A stretch of 64,000 bases of DNA from Mycolicibacterium llatzerense (GTDB lineage Bacteria; Actinomycetota; Actinomycetes; Mycobacteriales; Mycobacteriaceae). The DNA is taken from the NCBI RefSeq assembly GCF_000878195.1, contig NZ_JXST01000020.1, positions 49,825 through 113,824 of the forward strand. The letters run 5' to 3'. The notes beneath the pieces were generated by a model. The model did no database searches. It saw only the letters and a program-made list of their open reading frames with translations, and was not told where the DNA came from. This document shows positions 33,182-41,967 of this stretch, in pieces (the first letter of the stretch is position 1; the number at the start of each line of letters is the position of its first letter). The position numbers and the translations under genes are program-made.

Positions 33182-35152
33182 GTGAGTACGACATCCGCTG
33201 CCGTTCTGGACGCCCCGACGGACGAGCCGCAGACCCCGGCGCCGCGTCGCTGGAGTCTCGCCACCAAGACCGGTGAGCGCTCGGCGCTGGCCCTGCTCCT
33301 GATCGTCACCGCGATCGGCTACCTGTGGAACATCACCGTCAACGGCATGGGCAACCAGTTCTACGCCGCCGCGGTGTGGGCCGGTTCGCGGAACTGGGAG
33401 GCGCTGCTGTTCGGGTCCATCGACCCGAACAACGTCATCACCGTCGACAAGCCGCCGCTGTCGCAATGGGTGATGGCCCTGTCCGGCCAGATCTTCGGCT
33501 TCAGCAGCGCGAGCATGCTGATCCCCGAGGCGCTGATGGCGGTCGGCTCGGTCTGGCTGCTCTACGCCGCAGTACGACGGATCAGTGGTCCGGCCGCCGG
33601 CCTGCTCGCCGGCGCGGTTCTCGCGCTGACCCCGGTCTCCGCGATGATGTTCCGCTTCAACAATCCGGACGCGGCCATGGTGCTGCTGATGACGCTGGCC
33701 GCCTACTTCACCGTCCGGGCGTTGAAAGACAGTGTCGACGGCGCGGCTCGCCGCGGTGGCGCCAAATGGATGGCGCTGGCCGGTGTCGCACTCGGGTTCG
33801 CGTTCCTGGCCAAGATGCTCGAAGGCGTGATGGTGGCGCCGGCCCTCGGTCTGACTTACCTGATCGCCGCGCCGGTCGCGCTGCGCAGCCGGCTGTGGCA
33901 CCTGCTGGGTGCGTTGGGTGCGCTGCTCGTCTCCGCCGGCTGGTTCGTGGTGCTGACAATCCTGTGGCCGGCGTCGTCGCGCCCGTACATGGCGGGCTCG
34001 ACCGACAACAGCTTCATGAATCTGGTGTTGGGCTACAACGGCTTTGGTCGTGTGCTCGGCAAGAACCACATGGGCAAGACCGACCCCGACAAGCCGTCGA
34101 CCGTGCACACGCTTACCGGCGAGCACGCCGGGCATGCCGCCGGCGAGGCGATGAAGACGGCAGGGCATCACGGCGGCGGCTTCGGCGATCAGACCCAGGG
34201 CCTGCCGCGGTTGTTCACCGGCGAGTTCGGCTTCGAGATCGGCTGGCTGGTGCCGGCTGCGCTACTGGCCACCGTGCTGGTGCTGATCTCGCGCGGGCGG
34301 GCGCCCCGCACCGATCGGGTCCGCGCCGGCGCGATCCTGTTCGGCGGCTGGCTGGTGAGTGTCGGCCTGGTGCTGAGCTTCATGAAGACCAACGTGCACC
34401 CGTACTACTGCCTCGCGCTGGCTCCGGCGATGGCCGCGATGTTCGCGATCTTCGTCATCGAGTTCTGGCGCCGCCGGGAATCCCTGTTCCACCGGATCGG
34501 TTTGACGACAGTCCTTTTGGCCAGCGGGGTGTGGGGCTTCGTGATCCTGGGCCGTAACGCCGACTGGCTGCCCGCATTGCGCTGGGTGTTCCTGGTCGCC
34601 GCCATTGTCGGCGCCGCGGCACTCGTGTGGGCCGGTGCCGGGGACAACCGCAAGCGCATCGCGACGCTGGCGCTGGGTCTCGCGATGTTCGGCGCGGCCG
34701 GGGGATCGGTGGCCTACTCGCTTGCGACCTTCGGTCAGCCGCACCTCGGTGGCGGCCCGTCCGTCGGCCCGGCGGACAAGGACGACAAGGGACACGGCGG
34801 CTTCGGTCAGCGTGACGACAACCCCCAACTGAACGCGCTGCTCAAGGCCACCACCACGAAGTGGTCCGCCGCGATCGACCGGTCGTCGCCGGCTGCCGGT
34901 CTGGAGCTCGACACCCGCACGCCCGTCATCGCGATCGGCGGGTTCGGTGGCAGCGACCCGGCGCCGACGCTGCAGCAATTCCAGTCCTACGTGGCCAATC
35001 ACGAAGTGGCGTACTACATCGTGTCCGACAGCAAGGGGCACTGGGGCGCCGACGCGCACAGTGACATCGCGGACTGGGTGAGCGCCAACTTCGCGCCGCT
35101 GAAGGTCGGTTCCGACACCGTCTACAACCTGACGCAACCGGTCAAGAAATAG
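33182..35152 (+). CDS. GT39/PMT-type membrane glycosyltransferase
   Basis: A 656-residue membrane protein with about twelve helices. It belongs to the ArnT/PMT_2-like GT-C group: the first outer loop has IDPNNVITVDKPPLSQWVM, with the conserved Asp-Lys-Pro-Pro, and a second acidic block follows (MFRFNNPDAAMVLLMTLAA). A large outer loop at about 290-350 is rich in His and Gly, and a soluble domain of about 150 residues ends the protein. Such enzymes transfer a sugar from a polyprenyl phosphate to a protein or lipid outside the membrane. The start is GTG. Confidence 0.83.
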   Translation: MSTTSAAVLDAPTDEPQTPAPRRWSLATKTGERSALALLLIVTAIGYLWNITVNGMGNQFYAAAVWAGSRNWEALLFGSIDPNNVITVDKPPLSQWVMALSGQIFGFSSASMLIPEALMAVGSVWLLYAAVRRISGPAAGLLAGAVLALTPVSAMMFRFNNPDAAMVLLMTLAAYFTVRALKDSVDGAARRGGAKWMALAGVALGFAFLAKMLEGVMVAPALGLTYLIAAPVALRSRLWHLLGALGALLVSAGWFVVLTILWPASSRPYMAGSTDNSFMNLVLGYNGFGRVLGKNHMGKTDPDKPSTVHTLTGEHAGHAAGEAMKTAGHHGGGFGDQTQGLPRLFTGEFGFEIGWLVPAALLATVLVLISRGRAPRTDRVRAGAILFGGWLVSVGLVLSFMKTNVHPYYCLALAPAMAAMFAIFVIEFWRRRESLFHRIGLTTVLLASGVWGFVILGRNADWLPALRWVFLVAAIVGAAALVWAGAGDNRKRIATLALGLAMFGAAGGSVAYSLATFGQPHLGGGPSVGPADKDDKGHGGFGQRDDNPQLNALLKATTTKWSAAIDRSSPAAGLELDTRTPVIAIGGFGGSDPAPTLQQFQSYVANHEVAYYIVSDSKGHWGADAHSDIADWVSANFAPLKVGSDTVYNLTQPVKK

Positions 35153-35247
35153 CCTCCGATTCTGCGATCGACCAGGCCGGTCAGGGCGCGTCACCCGTCC
35201 ACGTAAACTGGTCAGCTGACGTTTGATCAGAAAGAGGGCGGACACGC

Positions 35248-36003
35248 ATGAGCGGCCATTCCAAGTGGGCGACAACCAAGCACCAGAAGGCCGTAAAGGA
35301 CGCGCGCCGAGGTAAAGAGTTCGCCAAGCTGATCAAGAACATCGAGGTCGCGGCGCGCACCGGCGGCGGTGACCCCGGTGGCAACCCGACGCTGTACGAC
35401 GCCATCCAGAAGGCCAAGAAGACCTCGGTCCCGAACGACAACATCGAGCGCGCGCGCAAGCGCGGTGCCGGCGAAGAAGCCGGTGGCGCCGACTGGCAGA
35501 CCATCATGTACGAGGGCTACGGCCCCAACGGTGTCGCGGTGCTCATCGAGTGCCTGAGCGACAACCGCAACCGCGCCGCCGGTGAGGTCCGCGTCGCCAT
35601 GACCCGCAACGGCGGCAACATGGCCGACCCCGGTTCGGTGTCCTACCTGTTCTCCCGCAAGGGCATCATCACCCTGGAGAAGAACGGCCAGACCGAGGAC
35701 GACGTGCTGATGGCCGTCCTGGACGCCGGTGCTGAAGAGGTCAACGACCTTGGTGAGGCGTTCGAAGTGATCTGCGAGCCGACCGACCTGGTTGCCGTGC
35801 GCACCGCACTGCAGGACGCCGGCATCGACTACGACTCGGCCGAGTCCGGTTTCCAGCCGTCGGTGTCGGTCACGGTCGACATCGAGGGCGCCCGCAAGGT
35901 GTTCAAGCTGGTCGACGCCCTCGAGGACAGTGACGACGTGCAGAACGTCTACACCAACGTCGACATCCCCGACGACGTCGCCGCGCAGCTCGACGAGGAG
36001 TAG
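35248..36003 (+). CDS. yebC: YebC/PmpR-family regulator
   Basis: A 251-residue protein of the YebC/PmpR family, of standard length. It begins with [19 protein letters not shown], the family hallmark, and has the later blocks [19 protein letters not shown] and [14 protein letters not shown]. Members are DNA-binding regulators, and some have been linked to translation of proline-rich stretches. It corresponds to Rv2603c and lies near ruvCAB, as in many bacteria. TAAACT about 40 bases upstream may be its -10 element. Confidence 0.95.
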   Translation: MSGHSKWATTKHQKAVKDARRGKEFAKLIKNIEVAARTGGGDPGGNPTLYDAIQKAKKTSVPNDNIERARKRGAGEEAGGADWQTIMYEGYGPNGVAVLIECLSDNRNRAAGEVRVAMTRNGGNMADPGSVSYLFSRKGIITLEKNGQTEDDVLMAVLDAGAEEVNDLGEAFEVICEPTDLVAVRTALQDAGIDYDSAESGFQPSVSVTVDIEGARKVFKLVDALEDSDDVQNVYTNVDIPDDVAAQLDEE

Positions 36004-36033
36004 TCGGCTCGGGTAGGCGGGTAGCCTGCCTCC

Positions 36034-36453
36034 ATGCCTGAGCCGCCCCCGTTCAGCCCGACTGTCGCGCTGCTGACTGTCAGTCGGGTCTGGGACGCCG
36101 CGTTCGCCGACGCGCTGAAGCCGCTCGGGCTGACCACCCGCAAATACGGGCTGTTAGGGCACATTCGGGGAAATGCGGGCATTTCGTTCAGCGAACTTGC
36201 CCGGCGGTCCCGCATAACGGTGCAGAGCGCGCATGTTGCAGTTGCGGCATTCGTCGATGCCGGCTTGGTTGACGACGGCACCGCACACGCCGGCGCGGCC
36301 TCCACATTGCAGGTGACCGCCGCGGGCGAGTCGCTGTTGAACCGGGCCGCTGATGTGGTGCGCGATCTCGATGCCGCGTTCGGCGCGCAGCATCCCGAAT
36401 TGACCGAGGCGCTGCGCGCGTACATGACGCGGATCACTTCCGACATTCGCTAA
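36034..36453 (+). CDS. MarR-family regulator
   Basis: A 139-residue winged-helix regulator. The recognition region is ISFSELARRSRITVQSAHVA, followed by the wing and the dimer helices (AGESLLNRAADVVRDLDA). It sits 30 bases downstream of yebC and 21 bases before the membrane-protein gene, separated from it by a perfect palindrome that may be its own operator. Confidence 0.88.
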   Translation: MPEPPPFSPTVALLTVSRVWDAAFADALKPLGLTTRKYGLLGHIRGNAGISFSELARRSRITVQSAHVAVAAFVDAGLVDDGTAHAGAASTLQVTAAGESLLNRAADVVRDLDAAFGAQHPELTEALRAYMTRITSDIR

Positions 36454-36474
36454 CCTTCAGTTAGGCTGAAGGTT
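36452..36474 (+). promoter_or_regulatory. Palindrome between marR and the membrane-protein gene
   Basis: AACCTTCAG-ttagg-CTGAAGGTT, with perfect nine-base arms, fills the gap from the marR stop to the ATG at 36475. As DNA it fits a MarR dimer site. As RNA it is a hairpin directly before the next start, with AAGG inside the stem, so it could limit translation. Confidence 0.6.
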
Positions 36475-36921
36475 ATGCAAGCCCTGCTGTTGTCCGCCCA
36501 TGTGGTGGCGGGCATTCTGTTCGTCGGGCCGATCGCTGTGGCCACCAGTCTGTTTCCCCGATACGCGCCACTGGCGGGCGCGGCTCCGGAGGGCGAGCGA
36601 AGTGTCGGCGTCGCACGCCTGCTGCACCGGATCACTCGCGTCTACGGGGTGCTGGCGCTCGCGGTCCCGATGATCGGTCTTGCGCTTGCCGGTGTCCAAG
36701 GCCGCATGGCCGAGGTGTGGATCATCGCCGCGATGGTGCTCACGGCCATCGCGGGAGGCCTGCTCGCGGTACAGATCGCACCGCGCCAGAGGGCGGCGCT
36801 CGCCGCACCGGACGGCGGCGCTCAGCTGCGCGCCCTGGGCATGGTGACCGGCGTATTCAACCTGCTGTGGGTGGTCGTCGTCGTATTGATGATCGTGCAC
36901 CCAGGGGCGAGGTACGCATGA
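36475..36921 (+). CDS. Four-helix membrane protein (DUF2269-like)
   Basis: A 148-residue integral membrane protein with four helices: the first pair opens with LLLSAHVVAGILFVGPIAVATS, abbreviated here, with a conserved His, and the last helix is NLLWVVVVVLMIVHPG. This layout resembles DUF2269 or small copper/heme-type membrane proteins, without proof. It is coupled to the rhodanese gene by an ATGA overlap and is probably regulated by the adjacent MarR. Confidence 0.72.
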   Translation: MQALLLSAHVVAGILFVGPIAVATSLFPRYAPLAGAAPEGERSVGVARLLHRITRVYGVLALAVPMIGLALAGVQGRMAEVWIIAAMVLTAIAGGLLAVQIAPRQRAALAAPDGGAQLRALGMVTGVFNLLWVVVVVLMIVHPGARYA

Positions 36922-37250
36922 GTCTGCGGCACTATCTGCGGCGGCCGCCGGCGGTCAGTGCAGCCGAAGCGGTGCGCCTGGTCGAGGCGGGTGCGCTGGT
37001 CGTCGACGTTCGTCGCGCCTTCGAGTGGGATCGGGTGCGCATCCCGCATGCGGTGCACCTGCCGCTCGAGGCCTTGTCCGAGGGCTGTCTCGACCTTCCG
37101 GACGAACGTCTGCTCATTACCTTCTGTACTGGCGGAATCCGCTCCGCTGGTGCGGCGAATCTGTTGGTGGAGAACGGTTTTGAAGCCGTCAACATGAGTG
37201 GCGGACTGATCCAGTGGCGGGCCGCGGGTGGGCCGCTCGTGGCCAGGTGA
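36918..37250 (+). CDS. Single-domain rhodanese
   Basis: A 110-residue rhodanese-like sulfurtransferase. The first block is LVVDVRRAFEWDRVRIPHAV and the active cysteine stands in the six-residue loop CTGGIR (ITFCTGGIRSAGAA). It transfers sulfane sulfur to thiol acceptors in the cytosol. Linkage to MarR and a membrane protein suggests a small thiol- or sulfur-stress operon. It overlaps the upstream gene by four bases. Confidence 0.9.
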   Translation: MSLRHYLRRPPAVSAAEAVRLVEAGALVVDVRRAFEWDRVRIPHAVHLPLEALSEGCLDLPDERLLITFCTGGIRSAGAANLLVENGFEAVNMSGGLIQWRAAGGPLVAR

Positions 37251-37261
37251 CGGATCGTCGC

Positions 37262-37912
37262 CTAGTCGAGCGCCGAGCTGATCGGCGTGTTGCCGGAAAT
37301 TACTTCGAACGTCCGCCCTGCGGTGCCCGGTGCGTCCAGGACTGCCAGGAGAACGGTCGCGACATCCTGCCGGGAAATGCTGCCGCGGCCGGTGGATTCG
37401 GCGGCCTGCACCAGCCCGGTGCCGGGATCGTCGGTCAGCCGTCCGGGCCGCACGATCGTCGTCTGCAGCCGGGCGCGGGCACGCACGTTCGCGTCGGCTT
37501 CGGATTTCGCTCGGATGTACGCCAGGAACACCGGGTCGTAGCCGGCGTCCAGGCTGCGGTCGTCGGCCGAGATCGCTGACACCATGACGTAGCGGTGCAC
37601 GCCGGCGGTTTCGGCGGCATCGGCCAAGAGAATCGCCGCGTCCCGGTCCACCGTCTGTTTGCGGCCTGCGCCGCTGCCCGGGCCGGCGCCGGCCGCGAAC
37701 ACGACAACATCGGCACCCTCCAGCTGCGCGGCGACGTCCGCAACCGACGCCTGCTCGAGATCGAGCACGATTGCCGTGGCGCCTGCCTCTGCCAGGTCTG
37801 GCGCCTGGCTCGGATTGCGGATCAGCCCGGCGACCGTATCGCCGCGGCTGCTGAGCAGTCGTTCCAGGAGTAGCGCGATTTTCCCGTGTCCACCCGCGAT
37901 GACGACCCGCAT
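37262..37912 (-). CDS. NAD(P)-binding SDR-like protein
   Basis: A 216-residue atypical short-chain dehydrogenase/NmrA-like protein. The nucleotide motif MRVVIAGGHGKIALLLERLL is at the N-terminus, VVVFAAGAGPGSGAG is the NNAG-like strand, and YVMVSAISAD with later YIRAKSEAD replaces the YxxxK region. It probably acts on a small quinone- or flavin-like substrate, or senses redox state. The ATG at 37912 begins the Rossmann fold. It is convergent with the rhodanese and divergent from ruvC. Confidence 0.85.
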   Translation of the reverse strand: MRVVIAGGHGKIALLLERLLSSRGDTVAGLIRNPSQAPDLAEAGATAIVLDLEQASVADVAAQLEGADVVVFAAGAGPGSGAGRKQTVDRDAAILLADAAETAGVHRYVMVSAISADDRSLDAGYDPVFLAYIRAKSEADANVRARARLQTTIVRPGRLTDDPGTGLVQAAESTGRGSISRQDVATVLLAVLDAPGTAGRTFEVISGNTPISSALD

Positions 37913-37998
37913 ACTTCCACTCTGCCAGGTCACCGGCTGGTGATCGCCGGCCGACATCTGAGGGCGTGTCCCTGGCGCGTCTTGTCGCCGCCGCCCGC

Positions 37999-38021
37999 TA
38001 AGCTATCGAACAGCTGTTCGG
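37999..38021 (+). promoter_or_regulatory. ruvCAB promoter with LexA (SOS) box
   Basis: TCGAACAGCTGTTCGG at 38006-38021 matches the mycobacterial SOS box TCGAAC-N4-GTTCGA at all but the last base. TAAGCT at 37999-38004 is a good -10 element directly before it. LexA bound here would block the promoter, making ruvCAB damage-inducible. Confidence 0.85.
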
Positions 38022-38040
38022 GATCTAGTGAGGAGTAGGC

Positions 38041-38598
38041 GTGCGGGTGATGGGCGTCGACCCCGGTCTGACGCGCTGTGGCCTCTCGATGGTCGAGGGA
38101 GGCGCAGGGCGCAAAGTCACCGCGCTCGATGTCGACGTGGTGCGTACCCCGTCCGACGTCGAGCTGCACCGCCGGCTGCTGACCATCAGCGACACCGTCG
38201 AGCACTGGATGGACACGCACCGTCCCGACGTGATCGCCATCGAGCGGGTGTTCGCCAACCAGAACGCAAATACCGCCATGGGCACCGCGCAGGCCGGCGG
38301 CGTCATCGCGCTGGCGGCGGCGCGGCGGGGGATCGACGTGCATTTCCACACGCCCAGTGAGGTGAAGGCCGCGGTCACCGGCAACGGTCGCGCAGACAAG
38401 GCTCAGGTCACCACCATGGTCACCAAAATTCTTGGGCTGCAACAGAAACCAACTCCGGCCGACGCAGCCGACGCCCTGGCCCTGGCCATTTGCCACTGCT
38501 GGCGGGCGCCCATGATCGCCCGGATGGCCGAGGCGGAGGCCAAGGCCGCCGAATTCAAGAAGCAGTACGCAGCGAAGGTGAAGGCGGCGCGCGCATGA
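38041..38598 (+). CDS. ruvC: Holliday junction resolvase RuvC
   Basis: A 185-residue endonuclease that cuts Holliday junctions as a dimer. The catalytic acidic residues lie in [15 protein letters not shown] (first Asp), [17 protein letters not shown] (Glu) and near the C-terminus [12 protein letters not shown]. The GTG start is preceded by GAGGAG. Its stop overlaps the ruvA ATG. A long basic/acidic helix ends the protein. Confidence 0.97.
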   Translation: MRVMGVDPGLTRCGLSMVEGGAGRKVTALDVDVVRTPSDVELHRRLLTISDTVEHWMDTHRPDVIAIERVFANQNANTAMGTAQAGGVIALAAARRGIDVHFHTPSEVKAAVTGNGRADKAQVTTMVTKILGLQQKPTPADAADALALAICHCWRAPMIARMAEAEAKAAEFKKQYAAKVKAARA

Positions 38599-39182
38599 TC
38601 GCATCGGTCCGTGGCGAGGTCATCGACATCGCACTCGATCACGCGGTGATCGAGGCAGCCGGCGTCGGCTACAAGATCATGGCCACCCCGGCGACCCTGT
38701 CCACCCTGCGCCGCGGCGCCGAGTCCCGACTGATCACCGCGATGATCGTGCGCGAGGACTCCCAGACGCTGTACGGCTTCGCCGACTCCGACGCCCGGGA
38801 CCTGTTCAACGTCCTGCTCGGGGTGTCCGGCGTCGGTCCGAAGATCGCGCTGGCGACGCTCGCGGTCTATGACGCCCCGACGTTGCGGCAGGCGCTGGCC
38901 GATGGTGACGTCACGGCGCTGACCCGGGTGCCGGGCATCGGCAAGCGCGGTGCCGAGCGCATGGTGCTGGAACTGCGCGACAAGATCGGCGCGACGGCCG
39001 GTGCCGGCGTCGGTTTTGCCGGCGGGCATTCGATTCGCGGTCCCGTCGTGGAAGCCCTTATCGGACTTGGCTTTCCGGCCAAACAAGCCGAAGAGGCCAC
39101 CGACAAGGTGTTGGCCAACGATCCCGAGGCCAACACCGCGACCGCGTTGCGGTCGGCCCTGTCGATGTTGGGTAAGAAGTGA
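38595..39182 (+). CDS. ruvA: Holliday junction DNA helicase subunit RuvA
   Basis: A 195-residue junction-recognition protein that loads RuvB. The N-terminal OB-fold starts [20 protein letters not shown]; two helix-hairpin-helix motifs follow ([18 protein letters not shown] and [19 protein letters not shown]), and domain III is the C-terminal helix bundle. It overlaps ruvC by four bases and ruvB by four (GTGA). Confidence 0.97.
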   Translation: MIASVRGEVIDIALDHAVIEAAGVGYKIMATPATLSTLRRGAESRLITAMIVREDSQTLYGFADSDARDLFNVLLGVSGVGPKIALATLAVYDAPTLRQALADGDVTALTRVPGIGKRGAERMVLELRDKIGATAGAGVGFAGGHSIRGPVVEALIGLGFPAKQAEEATDKVLANDPEANTATALRSALSMLGKK

Positions 39183-40237
39183 GCCGGTTCGAGGACGACG
39201 GCGTCGAACCCGACGAGCGGGACGTCTCACCCGCGCTGACCGTCGGTGAAGGCGACGTCGACGCCAGCCTGCGGCCCAAGTCGCTGCGCGAGTTCATCGG
39301 CCAGCCCCGGGTCCGGGAACAGCTGCAACTGGTGCTCGAAGGCGCCAAGAACCGCGGCGGCACACCCGACCACATCCTGCTGTCCGGCCCGCCCGGTCTC
39401 GGCAAGACGTCGCTGGCCATGATCATCGCCGCCGAGCTGAGTACGTCGCTGCGCGTCACCTCAGGCCCCGCTCTGGAACGTGCCGGCGACCTGGCCGCCA
39501 TGCTCAGCAACCTGGTCGAGGGCGACGTCCTGTTCATCGACGAGATTCACCGCATCGCCCGGCCCGCCGAGGAGATGCTGTACCTCGCCATGGAGGACTT
39601 CCGGGTCGACGTGGTGGTCGGCAAGGGCCCGGGCGCGACGTCGATTCCGCTGGAGGTCGCGCCGTTCACCCTGGTCGGCGCGACGACCCGGTCGGGCGCG
39701 TTGACTGGCCCGCTGCGCGACCGGTTCGGTTTCACCGCGCACATGGACTTCTACGAACCGCCCGAACTCGAGCGCGTGCTGGCCCGTTCGGCCGGCATCC
39801 TCGGCATCGAGCTCGGTGTGGAAGCAGGCGCCGAGGTGGCCCGGCGGTCCCGCGGCACGCCCCGTATCGCCAACCGGCTGCTGCGCCGGGTCCGTGACTA
39901 CGCCGAGGTCCGCGCTGACGGCGTCATCACCCGCGACGTCGCCAAGGCGGCGCTGGCGGTGTATGACGTCGACGAGCTCGGCCTGGATCGGCTGGACCGG
40001 GCCGTATTGACCGCTCTGACAAAGAGTTTCGGGGGCGGGCCGGTCGGTGTCTCGACGTTGGCGGTCGCGGTCGGGGAGGAGGCCACCACCGTCGAGGAGG
40101 TGTGCGAGCCGTTCCTGGTGCGGGCGGGGATGATCGCGCGGACTCCGCGGGGGCGCGTGGCGACCCCGCAGGCGTGGACGCATTTGGGCCTGCAACCGCC
40201 GATAAACGGATTTGGGCAGTCCGGGCTGTTTGAATAG
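39179..40237 (+). CDS. ruvB: Holliday junction DNA helicase ATPase RuvB
   Basis: A 352-residue AAA+ motor for branch migration. Walker A is [17 protein letters not shown], Walker [10 protein letters not shown], sensor 1 [19 protein letters not shown] (with the arginine finger) and the C-terminal winged helix has [17 protein letters not shown]. The GTG start overlaps the ruvA stop. Only five bases separate it from the following DUF1304 gene. Confidence 0.98.
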   Translation: MSRFEDDGVEPDERDVSPALTVGEGDVDASLRPKSLREFIGQPRVREQLQLVLEGAKNRGGTPDHILLSGPPGLGKTSLAMIIAAELSTSLRVTSGPALERAGDLAAMLSNLVEGDVLFIDEIHRIARPAEEMLYLAMEDFRVDVVVGKGPGATSIPLEVAPFTLVGATTRSGALTGPLRDRFGFTAHMDFYEPPELERVLARSAGILGIELGVEAGAEVARRSRGTPRIANRLLRRVRDYAEVRADGVITRDVAKAALAVYDVDELGLDRLDRAVLTALTKSFGGGPVGVSTLAVAVGEEATTVEEVCEPFLVRAGMIARTPRGRVATPQAWTHLGLQPPINGFGQSGLFE

Positions 40238-40242
40238 GACCC

Positions 40243-40620
40243 ATGCTGACTGCAGGGTTGATCGTTGCCGGCCTGGCCGCGCTGTTGCACGTGTACATCT
40301 TCGTGATGGAGTCGCTCACCTGGACTTCGCCGCGAACTAGGGCCACCTTCGGCCTCACTGAGCAGCAGGCGGTGGACACCAAGGAGATGGCCTTCAACCA
40401 GGGGTTCTACAACCTGTTCCTGGCCATCGTCACCGCCGTCGGTATCGCGGCAATCATCATGGGGTGCAAGGGAATCGGCCTGGCGCTGATCTTCGCGGGC
40501 ATCGGGTCCATGGCCGCTGCGGCGCTGGTGCTGCTGCTGTCGTCCCCGGACAAGGCGCGGGCGGCTATCACCCAGGGCACCTTGCCGGTGCTCGGCATCG
40601 CCGCGTTGCTGATCGGATAA
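40243..40620 (+). CDS. DUF1304-family membrane protein
   Basis: A 125-residue protein with four membrane helices. HVYIFVMESLTWTSPRTR and NQGFYNLFLAIV are the family blocks of DUF1304, a group of small membrane proteins without assigned function. It follows ruvB by five bases and probably belongs to the same transcript, although no role in recombination is known. Confidence 0.85.
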   Translation: MLTAGLIVAGLAALLHVYIFVMESLTWTSPRTRATFGLTEQQAVDTKEMAFNQGFYNLFLAIVTAVGIAAIIMGCKGIGLALIFAGIGSMAAAALVLLLSSPDKARAAITQGTLPVLGIAALLIG

Positions 40621-40626
40621 CCGGGG

Positions 40627-41418
40627 GTGATCGGCCGCTGCGCGACCGTCGTTGTTGCTGTTGTGCTGGCGTTCACCGGTGGCGGCGCGTCTGCTGCGGA
40701 TCCCGGTCCTGACCCGGTGCAACTCGCCGACGGCCTGGTCGCCGACGAACAGGCCGTGCGCGATCCGGCGACGCCGGAGCCTGCACTGATCGACGCTGCG
40801 CACCGGCAACAGACGGCGTACCGCGAGATCGCCAGGCATCCGGAGTGGGATGCGGTCATCGCCCCGCGGATCCCGCCGGCGCTGGCCGCGGCCTACGACC
40901 GCAACGTCGACGCCGGCCGCCAGCTGTTCGGCATGACGCCGCCGCGCGACGCCATCCCGCCGTGGACCATCCAGCCGCCGGCGCCCGCCGACGAACTGCT
41001 CGGCTACTACCGGGAGGCTCAGGCGGCATCCGGGGTCGACTGGACCTACCTCGCGGCGATCAACCTCATCGAGTCGCGGTTCGGCCGGATCAACGGCGAC
41101 AGCACGGCCGGGGCGCAGGGCCCCATGCAGTTCCTGCCGTCGACGTTCGCCGCGTACGGCTCCGGGGACATCCGCGCTCCCCGTGATTCGATCCTGGCGG
41201 CTGGTCGCTACCTGGCCGCAAACGGTTTCGCCGCCGACCACGATCGCGCCGTGCACAACTACAACCATTCCGGCGCCTATGTCCGCGCGGTCAACGATTA
41301 CGCGGCGGTACTGGCCGCCGATCCCGCCGCGTTCGCCGGCTACTACCAATGGCAGGTTTACTTCCGCACCACGTCGGGCGACGTGCTGCTGCCCGTCGGA
41401 TACCCCGCCACGCGCTAG
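40627..41418 (+). CDS. Exported lytic transglycosylase-like protein
   Basis: A 263-residue secreted protein. A signal peptide (VVVAVVLAFTGGGASA) leads to a helical region and then to an SLT/lysozyme-like domain: AINLIESRFGRINGD carries the catalytic Glu, followed by GAQGPMQFLPSTFAAYG and HNYNHSGAYVRAVNDYA. It should cleave peptidoglycan glycan strands with anhydro-muropeptide formation. The start is GTG, six bases after the DUF1304 stop. Confidence 0.88.
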   Translation: MIGRCATVVVAVVLAFTGGGASAADPGPDPVQLADGLVADEQAVRDPATPEPALIDAAHRQQTAYREIARHPEWDAVIAPRIPPALAAAYDRNVDAGRQLFGMTPPRDAIPPWTIQPPAPADELLGYYREAQAASGVDWTYLAAINLIESRFGRINGDSTAGAQGPMQFLPSTFAAYGSGDIRAPRDSILAAGRYLAANGFAADHDRAVHNYNHSGAYVRAVNDYAAVLAADPAAFAGYYQWQVYFRTTSGDVLLPVGYPATR

Positions 41419-41568
41419 GCGCCCGCCGTTTCGGCGGGTCAGCGATTGCGCCGGTTGCGGGCACTGACGCCCGTGATGGCACACTGGTCAGTACCGCGGC
41501 ACGGCGCTCGGCTGGTCCGGCTCGCCTGCCTGTTCACAGACTCAACAGAACGAAAGATTTTCGCTGTC

Positions 41569-41901
41569 ATGGATTTGGTTGTCTTTCTGCCGCTGCTCCT
41601 GGTCATGGGTGCGTTCATGTTCTTCGCATCGCGGCGTCAGCGGAAGCAGATGCAGGCCACCATCGACCTGCACAACTCGCTGAATGTCGGCGACCGCGTG
41701 CACACCACCTCCGGTCTGCTGGGCACCATCGCCCGGATCGACGACGACAACGTGGATCTGGAGATCGCCCCCGGCGTCATCACCACCTGGATGAAGCTGG
41801 CCGTGCGTGACCGCATCGAGGCCACTGAGGACTCGGCTTCGGACTCCGAAGAATTGACTGCGGCGTCGGCCGAAGAGGGCGCGCCGAAGACCGAAGGCTG
41901 A
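41569..41901 (+). CDS. yajC: Preprotein translocase subunit YajC
   Basis: A 110-residue single-span membrane protein. The N-terminal helix (LVVFLPLLLVMGAFMFF) is followed by SRRQRKQMQATIDLHNSL and the YajC core NVGDRVHTTSGLLGTIARID. YajC associates with SecDF-SecYEG. The acidic C-terminal tail is usual. It is the first gene of yajC-secD-secF; the ATG at 41569 begins the membrane helix. Confidence 0.95.
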   Translation: MDLVVFLPLLLVMGAFMFFASRRQRKQMQATIDLHNSLNVGDRVHTTSGLLGTIARIDDDNVDLEIAPGVITTWMKLAVRDRIEATEDSASDSEELTAASAEEGAPKTEG

Positions 41902-41967
41902 CATTCCCGCACCAGCACGTACCCTTTGCGGGGCTGACCGTACCGATCTCAAGGAGACCCTAGAACC

